In this document: positions 23,133 to 35,250 of the stretch, one piece after another
Numbering within the stretch: position 1 is the first letter of the stretch
Layout of the letters: each line of letters starts with the position of its first letter
Program-made: the position numbers and the translations under genes
Assembly (NCBI GenBank): GCA_030248215.1
Contig: JASANG010001451.1
Span: forward strand, 167,061-231,060
Source of the DNA: Enoplolaimus lenunculus
Taxonomy: Eukaryota; Nematoda; Enoplea; Enoplida; Thoracostomopsidae
Length of the DNA: 64,000 nt
Reading direction: 5' to 3'
The notes under the pieces: generated by a model
Told to the model about the DNA's origin: nothing
The model's database searches: none
What the model saw: the letters and a program-made list of their open reading frames with translations, nothing else

Positions 23133-23312
23133 CGCGACAATTCGTCGGTCGACAACTCGTCGGCCGCAACTTGGAATCAAAAATTTCATCGACTTTGACG
23201 ATTCGTTGCTAATCATTATGCTTAGGTTTAGGATTACGCTTATGATTATGTTTAGACTTATTCATAGGCTGTATCACACTGTTGGACGACAAGCAATCGA
23301 GCAACGAATTGC
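23133..23312 (+). mobile_element. Family E MITE
   Basis: GCGACAATTCGTCGGTCGAC left, ATTATGCTTAGGTTTAGG core, GACGACAAGCAATCGAGCAA right. Confidence 0.7.
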
Positions 23313-23364
23313 AGATTCATTCAAATGCAGCACACGCCCAAAACGCTGTCTCCTGAGGAGAAGC

Positions 23365-23677
23365 GAATCGAGAAATTTCTGACGGGGGGTGACTCGCAAA
23401 TGTTATGAAACGCAATTTTTCTGTACATGAGGGTCCTTATCATTTTACAGCCAAACAATTTTCTGAAGGTGAAAAACTATAAGATAGGCGACCATGTATT
23501 ATCAGAAAAAATTGCCGAGGGGAAAATTATAAGGCAGAGGGACCTTATCTTTTTTGACAAAAAAATATCTGACAGAAAAATTGTAAGGCAGAGAGAGACC
23601 TTACCACTTTATCACAAAAAAATTTCTGATGGGAGGCGTACGCCCCCCCCGCCTCCATCTGGATCCGCTACTGCTCC
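23365..23677 (+). mobile_element. Family C MITE with internal tandem expansion
   Basis: About 313 bp rather than the usual 180-210. The block GGACCTTA(T/C)..TTT..CA.AAAAAA..TCTGA recurs about four times before the GCGTACGCCCCCCCCCGCC tract and GGATCCGCTACTG end. Confidence 0.75.
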
Positions 23678-24163
23678 TGAGAAATATAATGCTGATGCGC
23701 TCGCCAAATAAAATTTCAACGGTAAACCGAAACATTTTCAAAAACAAAACCACCGCATTTAATCAGACCCCGTCGTCAACCCAACATCATTTTGGGGGTA
23801 AAAAATTCCAAGCAAGGTGCAATTTTGAATAATTTATCAACGGCGCTAAATCATCTACACGCGAGGAGTTCAAATATTTAACGGGGTTAAAGTTTTTATG
23901 GGTAGTTATATTTCCTGGACCCGGTCCTTACCTACGGACCCGCCTTTTGCCCGTCAGAATGCAAGTAATCTGTTGCAAGAACCATCTCATGAGAAATGCA
24001 ATTTCACGCCAAATTGTTGCTCATATAATAGCTCAGTTTTCCAAAGTGCAGAAATGTGTGGGCTGAAACAACATCCAATTCCCTGGCTACCAATTTTCAC
24101 CAAAAGTTAGCACAGTTTAGCGTGCATGTTCTGTTTCCGAAAAACATCCGCCTACACTTTGGC
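23678..24163. other. Unassigned sequence
   Basis: Nothing recognised. Confidence 0.35.
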
Positions 24164-24334
24164 ACGGGCCTGAAGCCAAGGGGAGCCATAGGGAGACTCA
24201 GCCTCCTGCCTGGAAAAATTTTGGCCCCGACAAGAAAATCTTCAACCTTGCTTGTAAATAATCGAAAACCCTTGTATGATGCCCTTCCGAAAAATTTCTG
24301 TCCCTCGAAGCAAGGTGCCCTGACTACGGGCTTG
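24164..24334 (-). mobile_element. Family A MITE (reverse) with target duplication
   Basis: Full order of family blocks in reverse. CTTTGGC flanks both ends (24157-24163, 24335-24341). Confidence 0.8.
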
Positions 24335-25214
24335 CTTTGGCCAAAAGAAAATAAATATCCCAGCAGCGCAGAGCACCGGCTTTCTGGCCCGTATTCACTA
24401 GCGGACTCAGGTTTACCCTGCAAAAAGTTTGACATCTCCTTGAAATAAATTCCACCCCATAAGCTGTATATGCAACCCAGCATTCCCTCATTGATTTTTT
24501 GCCACAAAACACGATGAGCTGTCTAAGGGATCAGAAGCGAAATATTTTTCAAGAACAGCGATTAATATCTGCTCTTGTCAAATAAGAATACATGAATTAT
24601 TAAATACGCAAAAGATAGTGAAATGTATAACTCTAGCCCTACAAGGTTCTTCAAACTTTTAATCGACAACCTCGTCTATTTTTGAAGTTTTTTTGCAATT
24701 GTTCTATTTTCAAATATTCTTGTAATTTAAGCATATTTTAAAATATTTAGTTATCAAAATCCGCTGCCGCTGTCACTGACAACAATTTTAGGTATTTGAG
24801 CGTTTAATCAAATGACACTACCGAAAATAGTAATGAAACTTTGCATTTATTGTTATTAAATTTTGTTCAATTATTTGAAATATCAAGTTTTGCTTCGAAA
24901 CTTGTTCTTGACAGACTCGTTTGATTAAATAATTCAGCCTCTAAAAAGCTTTTACAAACGCGTCATTTTCATGATTTCAAAATGAACCGATAATTCAGCT
25001 ACGACATAAAATCGATTAAAATTACGAATTAAAATTTCAACGGAAAAAATCGTATTTGTTGAATAAAAATTACAATTTGAATTTAGTAAAAGTATTTAGC
25101 GTTAAATCTTTTCATTGAAACATTGTAATAAAGTAGCAGTGTTCGTAAAGGTGGTTGCTTAATAAACAAACTGATAACATTCAGCTTTAGGTTCGTTCGT
25201 ATTATTAATACGAA
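24335..25214. other. Unassigned AT-rich region
   Basis: Nothing recognised. Confidence 0.35.
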
Positions 25215-25408
25215 TAGCATCTATCACAAGTTAGCGACAGGTTTTCAAACTGACGAACCTCGGCAATTGCGGATATCAAAATTAGTTCAGAAGTAGGACA
25301 AATCAAATGCGCAGATCGCGCTCAATTTCGAACCTCATCATGCGCTGATTTGAAAGTTACAAGACCTGCCACTAACTGATGATAGGTGCTAGACACATTT
25401 GAGAATAC
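25215..25408 (+). mobile_element. Family G inverted-repeat element
   Basis: Left GCATCTATCACAAGTTAGCG; right AACTGATGATAGGTGCTAG then ACATTTGAGAATACGGCCC. Matches the ends of 54715-54942. Confidence 0.65.
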
Positions 25409-25720
25409 GGCCCTGCGACCAGAAATTGTTAGTAGAAATGTCAAACCAATTTCTAGAATGGGCAACAAAAGTATTCTAAACATAGAATATTCTATTCACA
25501 ACTCTTTTAATAAGAAAGCTTTGATGTCCGTTAAGGTATCGTGGATTCCCGTTCGTCAAATAGTTGTTTCTCTCAGTAATTCAATCTTTTGAACGTTCAC
25601 GTATTGTCACAAAAATTCAACGACAAAGACGGATTTGTAGAAATTTAGAAGACACTTTTTTATTTCCCTCCCACGCAACTGAAATGTTCAGGAAGAACAT
25701 TCCGGAGCATTTTTCATAGT

Positions 25721-26040
25721 TAACCAAGAGTGCACGATACAAGAGTATGCAACTCGTGGGGTTCCGCATGGTACAAAATGTACCACCGGGCGTTGCGTTT
25801 TTTGGCCGACCCCACTTGTGTAGAGGGAGGTCGTTGTCGCATGCAAAACCCTAAATTATACTATAAGCGAATCATTTTTCATGGCGGATACATAAACTGT
25901 CATGGTTTGCACAATTTGTACCTCCTCCAAATAAAGGGGGGAGGTCAAAAACGCAACGCGTGCTGAGTTCATTTGTTTCTACACAGAATGTACCCAGTTG
26001 CAGACTCTTGTTAAAATATGCATCATCCACTCTTGATATA
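25721..26040 (+). mobile_element. Family H inverted-repeat element
   Basis: TAACCAAGAGTGCACGATAC at the left and CATCCACTCTTGATATA at the right. Internal GGTACAAAATGTACC, GTTGCGTTTTTTGGCCGACC and CTACACAGAATGTACCCAG are shared with other H copies. Confidence 0.7.
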
Positions 26041-26724
26041 ACGCAAACGTCTAAGAACGTAGTGTAGAGAGGGCACCATTTCACTTTGCATTCACCGGGG
26101 GCTGCCAGCGGTTGAACCTCAAACTTTCAAAGGATCCAAGCCAGGATGGCGATGGGGACCGTAAGCCCTCGCATTAAGCAGTTGTCATAGTGAAACGCCA
26201 AAAACACAGTCTATAAGTAGTTCGTTCGTAACTTTAAGTGTTCCAATAATGAATTGCTTAGTGTAGGAGGGGTTATGCGAAGCCGAGAATCAGCTGCATA
26301 CGCTTCTCTAGCTTCCGGAGTGTTTAGGGGGTATCAGCTTCCTTGAGAACTCAAACAAAATTTTTCCATAAGGAGGGGAATGTTTTCCTTTGTGAGGGAA
26401 ATAAAAAAGCGCCATTTTAAATCAAAGGTGTCTTGAAAATAAAACCGCTAAAATTGCACTTATATGCACGAATTGCAGTATTGCAACTCAATTTTGCGTA
26501 AAATGAAAAATCAAAATATGCACAAACCGTTGGATATTTCAACAGGCGTGCAACCGGTAATTGTTAGTAGAGTTTGGGAATTCGATTTACACACATGGGA
26601 CAAGAAAAATGTTTATAACATAAAATTTTTTTAATGCTGTTGATAAATTTTTATGGCCAAAGTGAACGGATACGCGACACCCGTCGCTCGTTTTTATGCA
26701 GTTGAGGTCTTGGATTGCGATGTA
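26041..26724. other. Unassigned sequence
   Basis: Nothing recognised. Confidence 0.35.
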
Positions 26725-27015
26725 CTACTGAAGATTTATAAAGGAAGTTGTTATATTGTTTAACTCGTTCGTCGCTTTTATATCTACAGGTGGTCTTAAG
26801 AATTTAAATTTTGACGCGAAAATTATTTTTTCATTTATCACAAATTCGTGTTTAAAATTATTGTTGTCCGCAATTTTCCGTCGATAATGTTGTTCAATGT
26901 AAACTTGTTTAATAGCGCATTTTATCATTGGAACTGGCTGTTTGTAACCATAGCTAGACGGGGTTTCTAACGCAAATTCGACTGCCAAATTAAGGGGATA
27001 TAGGTGCGTATTCAT
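26725..27015 (-). CDS. Possible small gene or exon, 96 aa, unknown function
   Basis: An open frame from an ATG at 27015 whose composition looks protein-like and which overlaps no recognised repeat. Directly upstream on the minus strand is a strong acceptor-like GGTTCTTTTTTCAG, then only five bases (TTTGA, including an in-frame stop) before the ATG. The product is mostly hydrophilic, with a Pro/Tyr-rich patch around residues 18-30 and a basic middle, and no signal peptide or membrane segment. No family is recognised and no good donor or AATAAA was found. It may be a first coding exon, a short trans-spliced gene or chance. Confidence 0.3.
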   Translation of the reverse strand: MNTHLYPLNLAVEFALETPSSYGYKQPVPMIKCAIKQVYIEQHYRRKIADNNNFKHEFVINEKIIFASKFKFLRPPVDIKATNELNNITTSFINLQ

Positions 27016-27073
27016 TCAAACTGAAAAAAGAACCCTCTTATTAATCGTACTCGTCTTATCCAGGGTTCGCTTA

Positions 27074-27405
27074 GTGTAACCAAGAGTGTATAATGCAGGA
27101 AGAGTGTGACACTATGCATACAACACGTATTAGCGTGATGTAGTATCACGCGGACCTTACTTTGTCTAACTCCCCCCTTGATTGAGGGGGGGGGGTTCGG
27201 TTATAAAATGTTTGGAGACAAGTGGAAACATGCTTTCAATATGCACAAACTATGCGACGTTACTGAAAACAAACTGTTGCAGCTGTAGCTAAGACCACTC
27301 TCAATCAAGGGTGGGGTAGCATCTATTAAGGTCCGCGTAATATCACGCAATATATGTGTATAGATGAAGAAGTGTCATACTCTTTATTATACACTCTTGG
27401 TGTAA
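27074..27405. mobile_element. Family H element, tandem copy 1
   Basis: GTGTAACCAAGAGTGTATAAT and its inverse ATTATACACTCTTGGTGTAAC bound about 330 bp. Inside, GGTCCGCG.. and its inverse flank a G-run of ten. Confidence 0.8.
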
Positions 27406-27704
27406 CCAAGAGTCGATAGTGATTTTTTACGAGAGTGTGCAACTGTGTACATTCTGTGCACAAAAGAATGTACCCAGCGCACTTTGCGTTTTTGGCAGGC
27501 CCCTCCTTATTTAAAGGCGGATACAACCTGTGCGAACCATGGCACTTTTCGTATTCGGCATCAAAAATTCACCGCCTATATTTTAATTTAGCGTTATTGC
27601 ATGTGACAGCGATTTTGTCTCTAACCCGGTGGTACATTTTGTACCATGCAGAAACTCAAGAGTTGCATACTTTAGACTCTTGTATCATGCACTTTTGGTG
27701 TAAC
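27400..27704. mobile_element. Family H element, tandem copy 2
   Basis: Starts in the same GTGTAACCAAGAGT at which copy 1 ends and finishes CATGCACTTTTGGTGTAAC. Internal ACATTCTGTGCACA, TTTTTGGCAGGCCCCTCC and ATTTTGTACCATGC match other H copies. Confidence 0.8.
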
Positions 27705-27763
27705 GTAAGATAATTTGTAACAGTTAATAATATACAAATCATTTTGTCGATCCATGTAAAGAC

Positions 27764-27930
27764 CAAGGGCGGACTGTTTTTCTGTGGAATTGTTATGCAG
27801 TAAAGCTTGAGTTGTACACTAATTTTTTTGCTTGTCTTAGGCTTAGGCTTAGGAATATGCTCATTCTTACGCTTAGGCTTAAGCTAAGGCTTACGAATAT
27901 GCTTATAATACTGTTCCGCCCCTGTTCTTT
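27764..27930 (+). mobile_element. Family D MITE with TTAGGC run
   Basis: GGGCGGACTGTTTTTCTG to AATACTGTTCCGCCCCTG. CTTAGGCTTAGGCTTAGG inside. Confidence 0.75.
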
Positions 27931-29138
27931 ACATTTGCCATTTCGTAAAATAATTTCAATAGCTGCAACCAAAAATCAATAGAAAAAGAAAAATAACACA
28001 CAAAAATCTACAAAAATAAATAAAACACACTTACGTCTAAGTTTGCTTGCCCACGATTTCAACCAGTTCCACGGTTTCATTGCGAGGTAGTGCGATTAGA
28101 GCTCAATTCAACGGTATAATTGCTATTGGAAGTGCAGTAGCAAAACATTAACGAATTGCACAAATATTGTTGCACTTGTAGCCAAGTGGTCTGAAGTGTT
28201 GTTTTTTTCAAGCAAAACCAATACTGTACGGGCTTGAGTTGTACCGCATTTTCTGTTGCATGATTAAGATTTCGTTTACCAACTACAGAGCTCGCGTTCC
28301 AAATTCTGGTTGATGATCATAATTAAATTGTTTTTAATATACCAACTTAATATTGTAACCAAGGTTAACTTGTTAATATTTTAAATTAATGCTCTGAAAT
28401 AAGTATCAAAATGGTTATAGAACTTACTACAAAAGTGAGTACAGGGCAGTGTTGCATACATTTGGAAAAATATATAATTGCTGTAACAAACAAACAAACC
28501 GCATGCAGTAGTGAGTCTTAGAAATCAAACACCTGTTACGTACGAACATGTTCTGATTGGGAAATAGATTGTTTGGAGCAAATACAATACTAAATTGCAA
28601 CAGACTAGCGTGGTTGTCTTCGATAACACATATTAGGATATTAGCATAATATAAACAGCAAAAAAATTGAAGGGTCACCCAGCGTCTTGTTATTGGCAGG
28701 CTAACTAATAAGCGAGACCCTTACGTTTTAAAATTACTTAGCTACTCACGTCAAAATTAACAAATGAGAACTTTTAAACTAACAAAATCAACTGCACAGC
28801 TTGAAATGAAATTGAAAAATCATTAACAATTATTCATAAAGACAATCGCGTTAATAATCTCAACGAAATCGAATTTAGATTCCGGCCGCGTTTGATAAGC
28901 TCCTGAGCATATTCTGAATATTTCAAAATTTTAAGCATTTCTTCATTTCAACGCCGCAATTTGACAACCGAAAAATGTGTCCCATTCGTACGCAAACACA
29001 ATCTTCAGTAATTCGAATTCGAATATAAAACAAATCATCCAAGTACCTTCGGCAAAATTAACACCTACTTTGACAAATTAAGTTTTCGCGAAAACTCTAA
29101 ATTTCGATCATTGGTAAACGAGCAACGTGGGAGGCACG
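27931..29138. other. Unassigned AT-rich region
   Basis: Short frames only; no repeat match. Confidence 0.35.
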
Positions 29139-29306
29139 GCCAGACCGGTAGCCAGGTCTCCTTGCTAAGAAGAGCTATAAATATTTCAGAAGCGGCATAC
29201 AAGGACTTTCGATGGCTTACAAGCAAGGTTGACAATTTTCTAACGACGGTCAAAATTATTTCAAGCGGCTGAACCCCCCTGCCATCACACTTTAGCTACG
29301 GTCGCG
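29139..29306 (+). mobile_element. Family A MITE with short target duplication
   Basis: CGGTAGCCAGGTCTCCTTGC to TTAGCTACGGTC. GGCACG lies at both flanks (29133-29138, 29307-29312). Confidence 0.75.
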
Positions 29307-30317
29307 GGCACGCTACAATCAAACCGCGACGGGGGGGCAGGTATACAAAACTACTTAAAGACAATTGGTTACAAAAACAATCACTTGTACATTTCGAACA
29401 TTTCCGTAAAGTGTGTTAAGCCGAAAATTCTTTTACGAACTATTATTTACGAAAAACACCATTTCAAGATTGTTGACAGTGACACACTTCCAGCAATTTC
29501 TGATGGGGAATACTGCGATGTGTAATAATGCAAAAAGACTCGAAAACGAAGTAAGCAAAAAGCTAAATATAATTTTAGTGCTACTGCTAAATTTTAGCTA
29601 AATTTTCGGTGCTGATCTATTAAAAAGTGCCGTGGCCTAGGGGACCCCTTCCTTAAATTGAATAGTGACTAGTGAGTGTTGACAAAGTAGACATTGTGTT
29701 AGTATAAGCCGAAACTTTTACATTTTGAAAATGTGACAATTCTATTTAAATTTTCATTGGAAACGTTAAAGTCGCGTTGTATTAAGTAGAAAGAACAACA
29801 CAAATTTGTTACAATTTACGAACAATTGTTTGCCGATTTCTACGCTTCGTATACTCAAGTGTGTATACCACCTACGGCAAATTAATAGCTAAGCTTGTTA
29901 ATAAGACGTCTTACCGTAACTCTGCCAATTTGGGTGCTAACCTGAATCAAATTTCGGCCCAAATCAGAATTCGACTTAAATACGAATATCAACAAATGAT
30001 GACCGGGCGCTGGCGGATTCAGATAGCTTTTGATGGAACGGGGAAATGCGATATATAATAGTGCAAAAAAAGCTCGCGTGCGAGAAACCAAACGCAAATT
30101 TTTGAAAATTCTAAATCGTGGCATAAAGGTTGGTTTTTGATTCCTCATGGGGCACCTATGGCTAGGTGTTCTGTATCCACCAGCGATAATCGGATTATAT
30201 AATCGACATCGAGACCACTTCAATAACGTCAATTACAAAAATTTATTTTTAAGTTTTACAAAATCCTTACAAGTAACATCCTAAAAGTAAAGTTGGATGC
30301 AACAACCGCGGTACAAA
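29307..30317. other. Unassigned AT-rich region
   Basis: Nothing recognised. Confidence 0.35.
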
Positions 30318-30618
30318 ACCTTTGCAACTTAGTAAAAATTGTGTGGTACAAAATGGAGCACAGGACGTTGCGTTTTTGGCCGACCCCCTTATTGACGATG
30401 GGGGGAAGTTGATGTTAATTCGCATGCTATTTAACAGTAAATACGGAGTAAGCTTACAACTGGAATATTTCAACGTGTGAAATTGAAAAAAATTGGTAAA
30501 CGTGACCCCCTAGGAGGTGGGCAGCACACGCGCGCTGAGCACATTCTTTTCTACACAGAATGTATCCAGTTGCGCTCTCTTGTTGAAAGTGATCATTACC
30601 TACTTTTGATTAAACCAA
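30318..30618. mobile_element. Family H element (degenerate ends)
   Basis: GTGTGGTACAAAATGGAGCAC, GTTGCGTTTTTGGCCGACCC, CTACACAGAATGTATCCAG and a CTCTTGTTGAAAGTGATCAT right side follow family order. Confidence 0.65.
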
Positions 30619-30619
30619 T

Positions 30620-30815
30620 CAGAGGCGTAAGTGGGTATAAAAATTTTACCCTCGCTGCGCTTTACCTGAGGAAATACTCATTTTTTACCCGAATATATGC
30701 TCGCGCAAAATTCCTTTACCCACAACCCGCGTTTGCCCGCCCTTATTTTTTCTTCTCTGTTCAATACAGGTGTGTTATTTTACAGTGTATAGATGTTAGT
30801 CACTCGATTTACGTT
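30620..30815 (+). repeat. Family P repeat, copy 1
   Basis: AGAGG..AAGTG start, a run of ..ACCCGCG/CTTTACC words, GTGTTATTTTACAGTG and CACTCGATTTACGTT match 45248-45478 in the opposite orientation. Confidence 0.6.
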
Positions 30816-30959
30816 GCGAAAAAACTCATTATTAGTAACTTTGAAAACAAACCATTCATCAAAAAAATTGTAACACTGGATAATTTGGCATTTTACACCT
30901 TTCACCGGAAAAAACTATGTTTACCGATGGGCGATCATGATCAGTGAATCAAAACGTTG

Positions 30960-31524
30960 TTGTCTGTACGAAATCATTGTAGATAAGATCGTATAATCAC
31001 ACATTTATTTATTATTTAGTCGCAATTTGTCTTAAGATTTCATTCAGAAAACTTGTATACATATTGTTCCAAGCAAAAGAAAAATATAACGTCACAGGAA
31101 CAGCGAAAAATGTCTCTAAATCCTATATGATAAGCTGTACTCCAAAAATTTCTGCTGACATGTATGTGAAAAGTATCCTTGCGTACATAGGCCTAATTCA
31201 GCCAGAAACATAATCTTAGTAACCTGCTTTATTTGTGAGGGATACCAACTAATGTACTTTAAACCGCTGTTTGCCGTTTTTCACGAAAATTTTTGGTGGG
31301 TAAAGAATCACAAAGTACACGCGGGTAGCGTGCAGCTCTGAGTTTTAGTTTGATAAATTAATCTACCATGTGCAAGTAAAATGGCCGTGCATGTGAGGTA
31401 TTCTTTGACTCAAATGCACTAAAAATTGTAGGACAAGGTATGGTAGATTATCTTTACATCAAAAGTCACAAGGATATTAATAGATAAGAAACAAAAAGAT
31501 TTAATAGTTATGAAACCAAGTAGA
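30960..31524. other. Unassigned AT-rich sequence
   Basis: Nothing recognised. Confidence 0.35.
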
Positions 31525-31590
31525 AACTTATTATTATTACTATTACTATTATTTTTATTATTATTATTCCTCCTACTATTATTATAATTA
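31525..31590 (+). repeat. (TTA)n microsatellite
   Basis: About 65 bp of TTA/CTA triplets with interruptions. Confidence 0.9.
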
Positions 31591-31958
31591 CTAAAATTAC
31601 TATGACATATGTACATAGTAAGTTTCATGCGGTTTAACCCATTGTTAAATGTTTCTGGAACACCTGATACAAAAATAATACAACTCTAAACAATGATGAG
31701 AGAATATAAAACTTGAACATAGCGTGATTCCAACTGATTCTGACAACTTATTAATAATCTCAAATAATTTGTTGCAGGGTAAGATTAATTTCTATCACCC
31801 AAGACTGTAGGGGGTTCTGAAATTAGTATATATTTTATGAGTAACAAACCTGGAGCAAATCAAAGTAGCGGTGTATAGAAATATATTCGTAAAAATAATC
31901 ACTTAACTACAAAATAATATCTAAAATGTGTCATGAAATACTTAAATCGTCAAAGAAA
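31591..31958. other. Unassigned sequence
   Basis: Nothing recognised. Confidence 0.35.
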
Positions 31959-32124
31959 CGGGCCCGTAGCCAGAGGAATGCCAGTGGACCTCAGCGTCCC
32001 ATGAAGAATTTTGGCCCCCTGGAACAATTTCAACCTTGCTTGTAAAATCATTGAAAACCATTCTTTGTCCCTCCTGATAAACTTTTGGATCCAAAAGCAA
32101 GGTGAGCTGGCTACTGGCCTGCAG
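31959..32124 (-). mobile_element. Family A MITE (reverse)
   Basis: GGGCCCGTAGCCAGAGGAAT, CAATTTCAACCTTGCTTGTA, CAAAAGCAAGGTGAGCTGGC and TACTGGCCTG. Confidence 0.8.
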
Positions 32125-32343
32125 AGTAACCAAAAATAGCTGATGTTACGTTGGAAAAAATTTTCAAGCCAAACAAATTCGGCAGAACAATGGTCCTTGT
32201 CTGAAATTTTCAATCCCATACAATATGGTGTGCTACCTATTGCAGTACCGTGTTTGGTGTCAGAGAGCGTAGCAAGGACTTCATTTCGAGATGGTATAAT
32301 CAGGTGTATTAAATTTTTGCGAGAGTATTAGTATTCCTGTAAA

Positions 32344-32716
32344 CAGTGGCGGATCCATGGGTGTGCCACCCCGGCCGTGGCCCCCCCAACAGTATCTCGA
32401 CAAAAATTACATAGAGTGTCAATTGCTGTTCTACGAAATAAATTGAAATCCATAACCGCTAATGCTAAAACATTTTCCGAAAATAGCAGACACTTCCAAC
32501 TCATTCAAAACAGAAACGAATATTGCTGAAGCTGACTGGATTTTGCTGTTCAAAATTGAATTGGCTTCCGAATCCGAGCCTTTAAATAATTGAACGAACG
32601 TAAGGAAGTCAATTCTATGGCAATAGTTCGCGGTTTGTGTGGGGGGGGTCAAAAATAAGTTTAGTACCTGTGAAATTTTGCCCACCCCCCATTTTGAGAT
32701 CCTGGATCCGCCACTG
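32344..32716 (-). mobile_element. Family B hAT-like element, full length, perfect 8-bp target duplication
   Basis: 373 bp from CAGTGGCGGATCCATGGG to CCTGGATCCGCCACTG. CCTGTAAA flanks both ends (32336-32343, 32717-32724). Very similar over its whole length to 37073-37438. No transposase frame, so non-autonomous. Confidence 0.95.
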
Positions 32717-33018
32717 CCTGTAAAAGTGTCTTTTTCGCCTCTTTTCAGAACTTTAAGTGGGTTATATTCCCCCGCGTATTTCGCAAATGTTGACGGCTCA
32801 AAGTCTAGGGGACCCCCTTACAAAAGGTCAAAACAAAAAAATTCAGAACTAAACGTTTAATTTGCCTTTTACTTCTACAGTTAAATTAGTCTTTGCGGTC
32901 GCTATCGCTTTGCCACAATATTATACAACTATTCAGATGGAAAAGACTTAACATTTCTAATTTTGGGGCATCCCAAAGACTTTGGGGAACCTCCTTAATA
33001 CTTGACTTGCCACTGTAC

Positions 33019-33212
33019 TCACTAGCGGATTCAGAGGGGGTGGGGCTGGTGGGCGCGTACAACACCCACGTTGTTTTTGTTCTATAATTGTAACGTGCAC
33101 CGTACAATTTTCCCTCTCAGAAAATTGGCGCACACATATAGCATACGGTAAAAATTGCGTTTCGTAACTTCTGCCAAATCATCACCCATCAGAATTTTGT
33201 GGATCCGCCTGT
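33019..33212 (-). mobile_element. Family C MITE (reverse)
   Basis: CTAGCGGATTCAG left, ACAATTTTCCCTCTCAGAAAA, CACACATATAGCATAC and GCGTTTCGTAACTTCTGCC inside, TGTGGATCCGCCTGTG right. Confidence 0.7.
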
Positions 33213-33887
33213 GCTATTGGCGTGGATATAAGAATGTAACTGGCAAACCGACGCCTTGAATTGAACCACAACGACAATCATACCATTAGCAAACAACTCA
33301 ACTGGTTATCTTGTTCCCGCAGTCAAGTAGCGTTATTCTTTGATCGTCAAACCTGCATATATATTAACAACAAGGAAAGCATACCCGGAGTCCGATACTA
33401 AATGAGTCACAGATAATAGATAGCAGGTAATTATACGGGCTATAAGCAGAGGCGAATATACAAGCTCAAATAGAGGGATATATCTCAACTTGAAATTTGT
33501 GCGCAGCCCAAAAAGACACTTTTTCAGGTTTTAGAATAGGTGACTACGTTCTTGTGTTGTGGGAAAATTTTTTTCGCTCGCTATGATCACTCGCAAAATA
33601 CCTTCAAAACAGCCAAAATGAATTTCTGGCTACGCCCCGGAAAATAAGTATAGCGTGGCATATATATATTTATAAGCTTCATTAAGCTGATTCTTATAAA
33701 TGCCGGATATGCAGGCAGCAACATAGCGTGTGACAAAGCGATAACTGGGCTATTTCCAAGTGAATTAGGACGGGAAACAGCTGAAATTGAAGATAAACCG
33801 CCAATAGAAATGGCGTTTTGTACACCGACCGGGCCATACACTTATTGACTTAAGCACGGTTATCACGGTCGTGGCCCGTGTACGACG
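33213..33887. other. Unassigned sequence
   Basis: Nothing recognised apart from a CGCTCGCT motif at about 33575. Confidence 0.35.
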
Positions 33888-33994
33888 AACCGCTTTTCTG
33901 CGGGATGCAATAATATAAGATTAAGCTTTAGACTAACGTTTTGTTTATGCTTAGGAATATGCTTATACTACTGTTTTGACACTGTTCTATACAT
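33888..33994 (+). mobile_element. Family D fragment
   Basis: ACCGCTTTTCTGCGGGATGCAATA, TATGCTTAGGAATATGCTTA, TACTACTGTTTTGACACTG. Confidence 0.55.
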
Positions 33995-34245
33995 TGGCTG
34001 GACAATGAAGCCGTACGCTCTCAAGCAAAATTCTTCGACTGAAGGCATTTGGAGCGTGGTTGTAGTTTGTTGTATGTGCAGAACTAGAAGGGAAAGACAT
34101 GACCTTCGAACTCTGTGTGATCGATTTGAAAAAAAAATTATTTCACAAAATACTCGAACACGTTTAGCTTGAAGAAATTGCTTTTACACGCAAGCTATAT
34201 TTAAAGATTGTGTTCGTTCCTAAACTAAAATTTTATTTATGTAAG

Positions 34246-34347
34246 TAAGCCAACCTACCTTGCTAGAGGGACTAAAAATGTGTCAGGAAAGGCATACAAG
34301 GATTTTGTTCGACTTACAAGCAAGCCCTCTTGACTACGGGCCCGCGT
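34246..34347 (+). mobile_element. Family A copy with internal deletion
   Basis: AGCCAACCTACCTTGCTAG, GGCATACAAGGATTTTGTTC, CTTACAAGCAAG, then directly GACTACGGGCCCG. Confidence 0.6.
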
Positions 34348-34879
34348 ACATATGATTTGTTATCGTAGTAAAAAATTTTGCTTTTTCCGGCAATTATCAA
34401 GCTAAAACCAAATTTAATACGGGGGCAGGCTATTTGAGTAAAATCATCAGAAGGCACGTAGCTTTTTCCGTATTAAAACCCATAAACCCAGCCAGCGCGT
34501 CATCTAAAAGCATAATCATTGATTATTCTAAATTGTCCTTTTGATACAAGATGATATGGCTAATTTTGGTGCTAACCAGACACTTGGCACGCTAAATCAA
34601 AGCCAGCTACCAATTAAGTGACGTCATGCTGAATTGGCCAAAATTAATCTTTGCAGCGGCATAGTCAGGATTACATTTCGAAAAACGTTTGTTTTGCGAA
34701 CGAGCTTAACGAGTGAGAAAGTGTTTTATTGGCAATCTAACATAAGCTTATCTTAAATCATGCAACGGGGATCGCTTTTGTGCGTCTAGAAATTACGGAA
34801 AAAACAGCGAGGCATCCCCCTATCATCCTGTATACGTTCATGAGTGGCAGATTTCAAATCTAGCAAATTTTCGAAAAAA
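34348..34879. other. Unassigned sequence
   Basis: Nothing recognised. Confidence 0.35.
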
Positions 34880-35062
34880 GCCGTTTGCAACGAAACAAAG
34901 CCTTCCCCACGAGGTGGCTTTGCGGGGGGGGGGGGGGGGGGTACCTCCACAAATTTGGCAGGTTCCACTCCCCCAAATAGACTCGGTCTAAAAGTAAACA
35001 ATTTTGAATTGCTACTGTACAGACTTCCCAAAATTATTCGAGGCATCCCAAAATATTCCGCG
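34880..35062 (+). repeat. Family M repeat, copy 2, with an 18-G run
   Basis: Matches 17620-17815. 34924-34941 is an uninterrupted run of 18 G. Ends with GAGGCATCCCAAAATATTCC. Confidence 0.65.
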
Positions 35063-35250
35063 CACGCCGCTGAAACGAGAAGTATGGCTGAAGGGCGGCT
35101 TTGTTGCGTTTAAATAAAAGTAGTGAACATGGTTGAACTTTTTAACCATGTTTTTTGAGACCGTTTATGTACCATTTTTACAACGAATAGATTCCTAGAG
35201 CACTAAAATATTCGTGCATTCCCAAAGTTATTTTATGTTATTCTAAGGGT

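Noticed and set aside
24056-24507. Overlapping 130- and 136-codon frames on both strands
   Set aside because: Most of each frame is a family A MITE.
30477-30947. A 156-codon plus-strand frame
   Set aside because: It spans the right part of an H element and the P repeat and does not start at an ATG with support.
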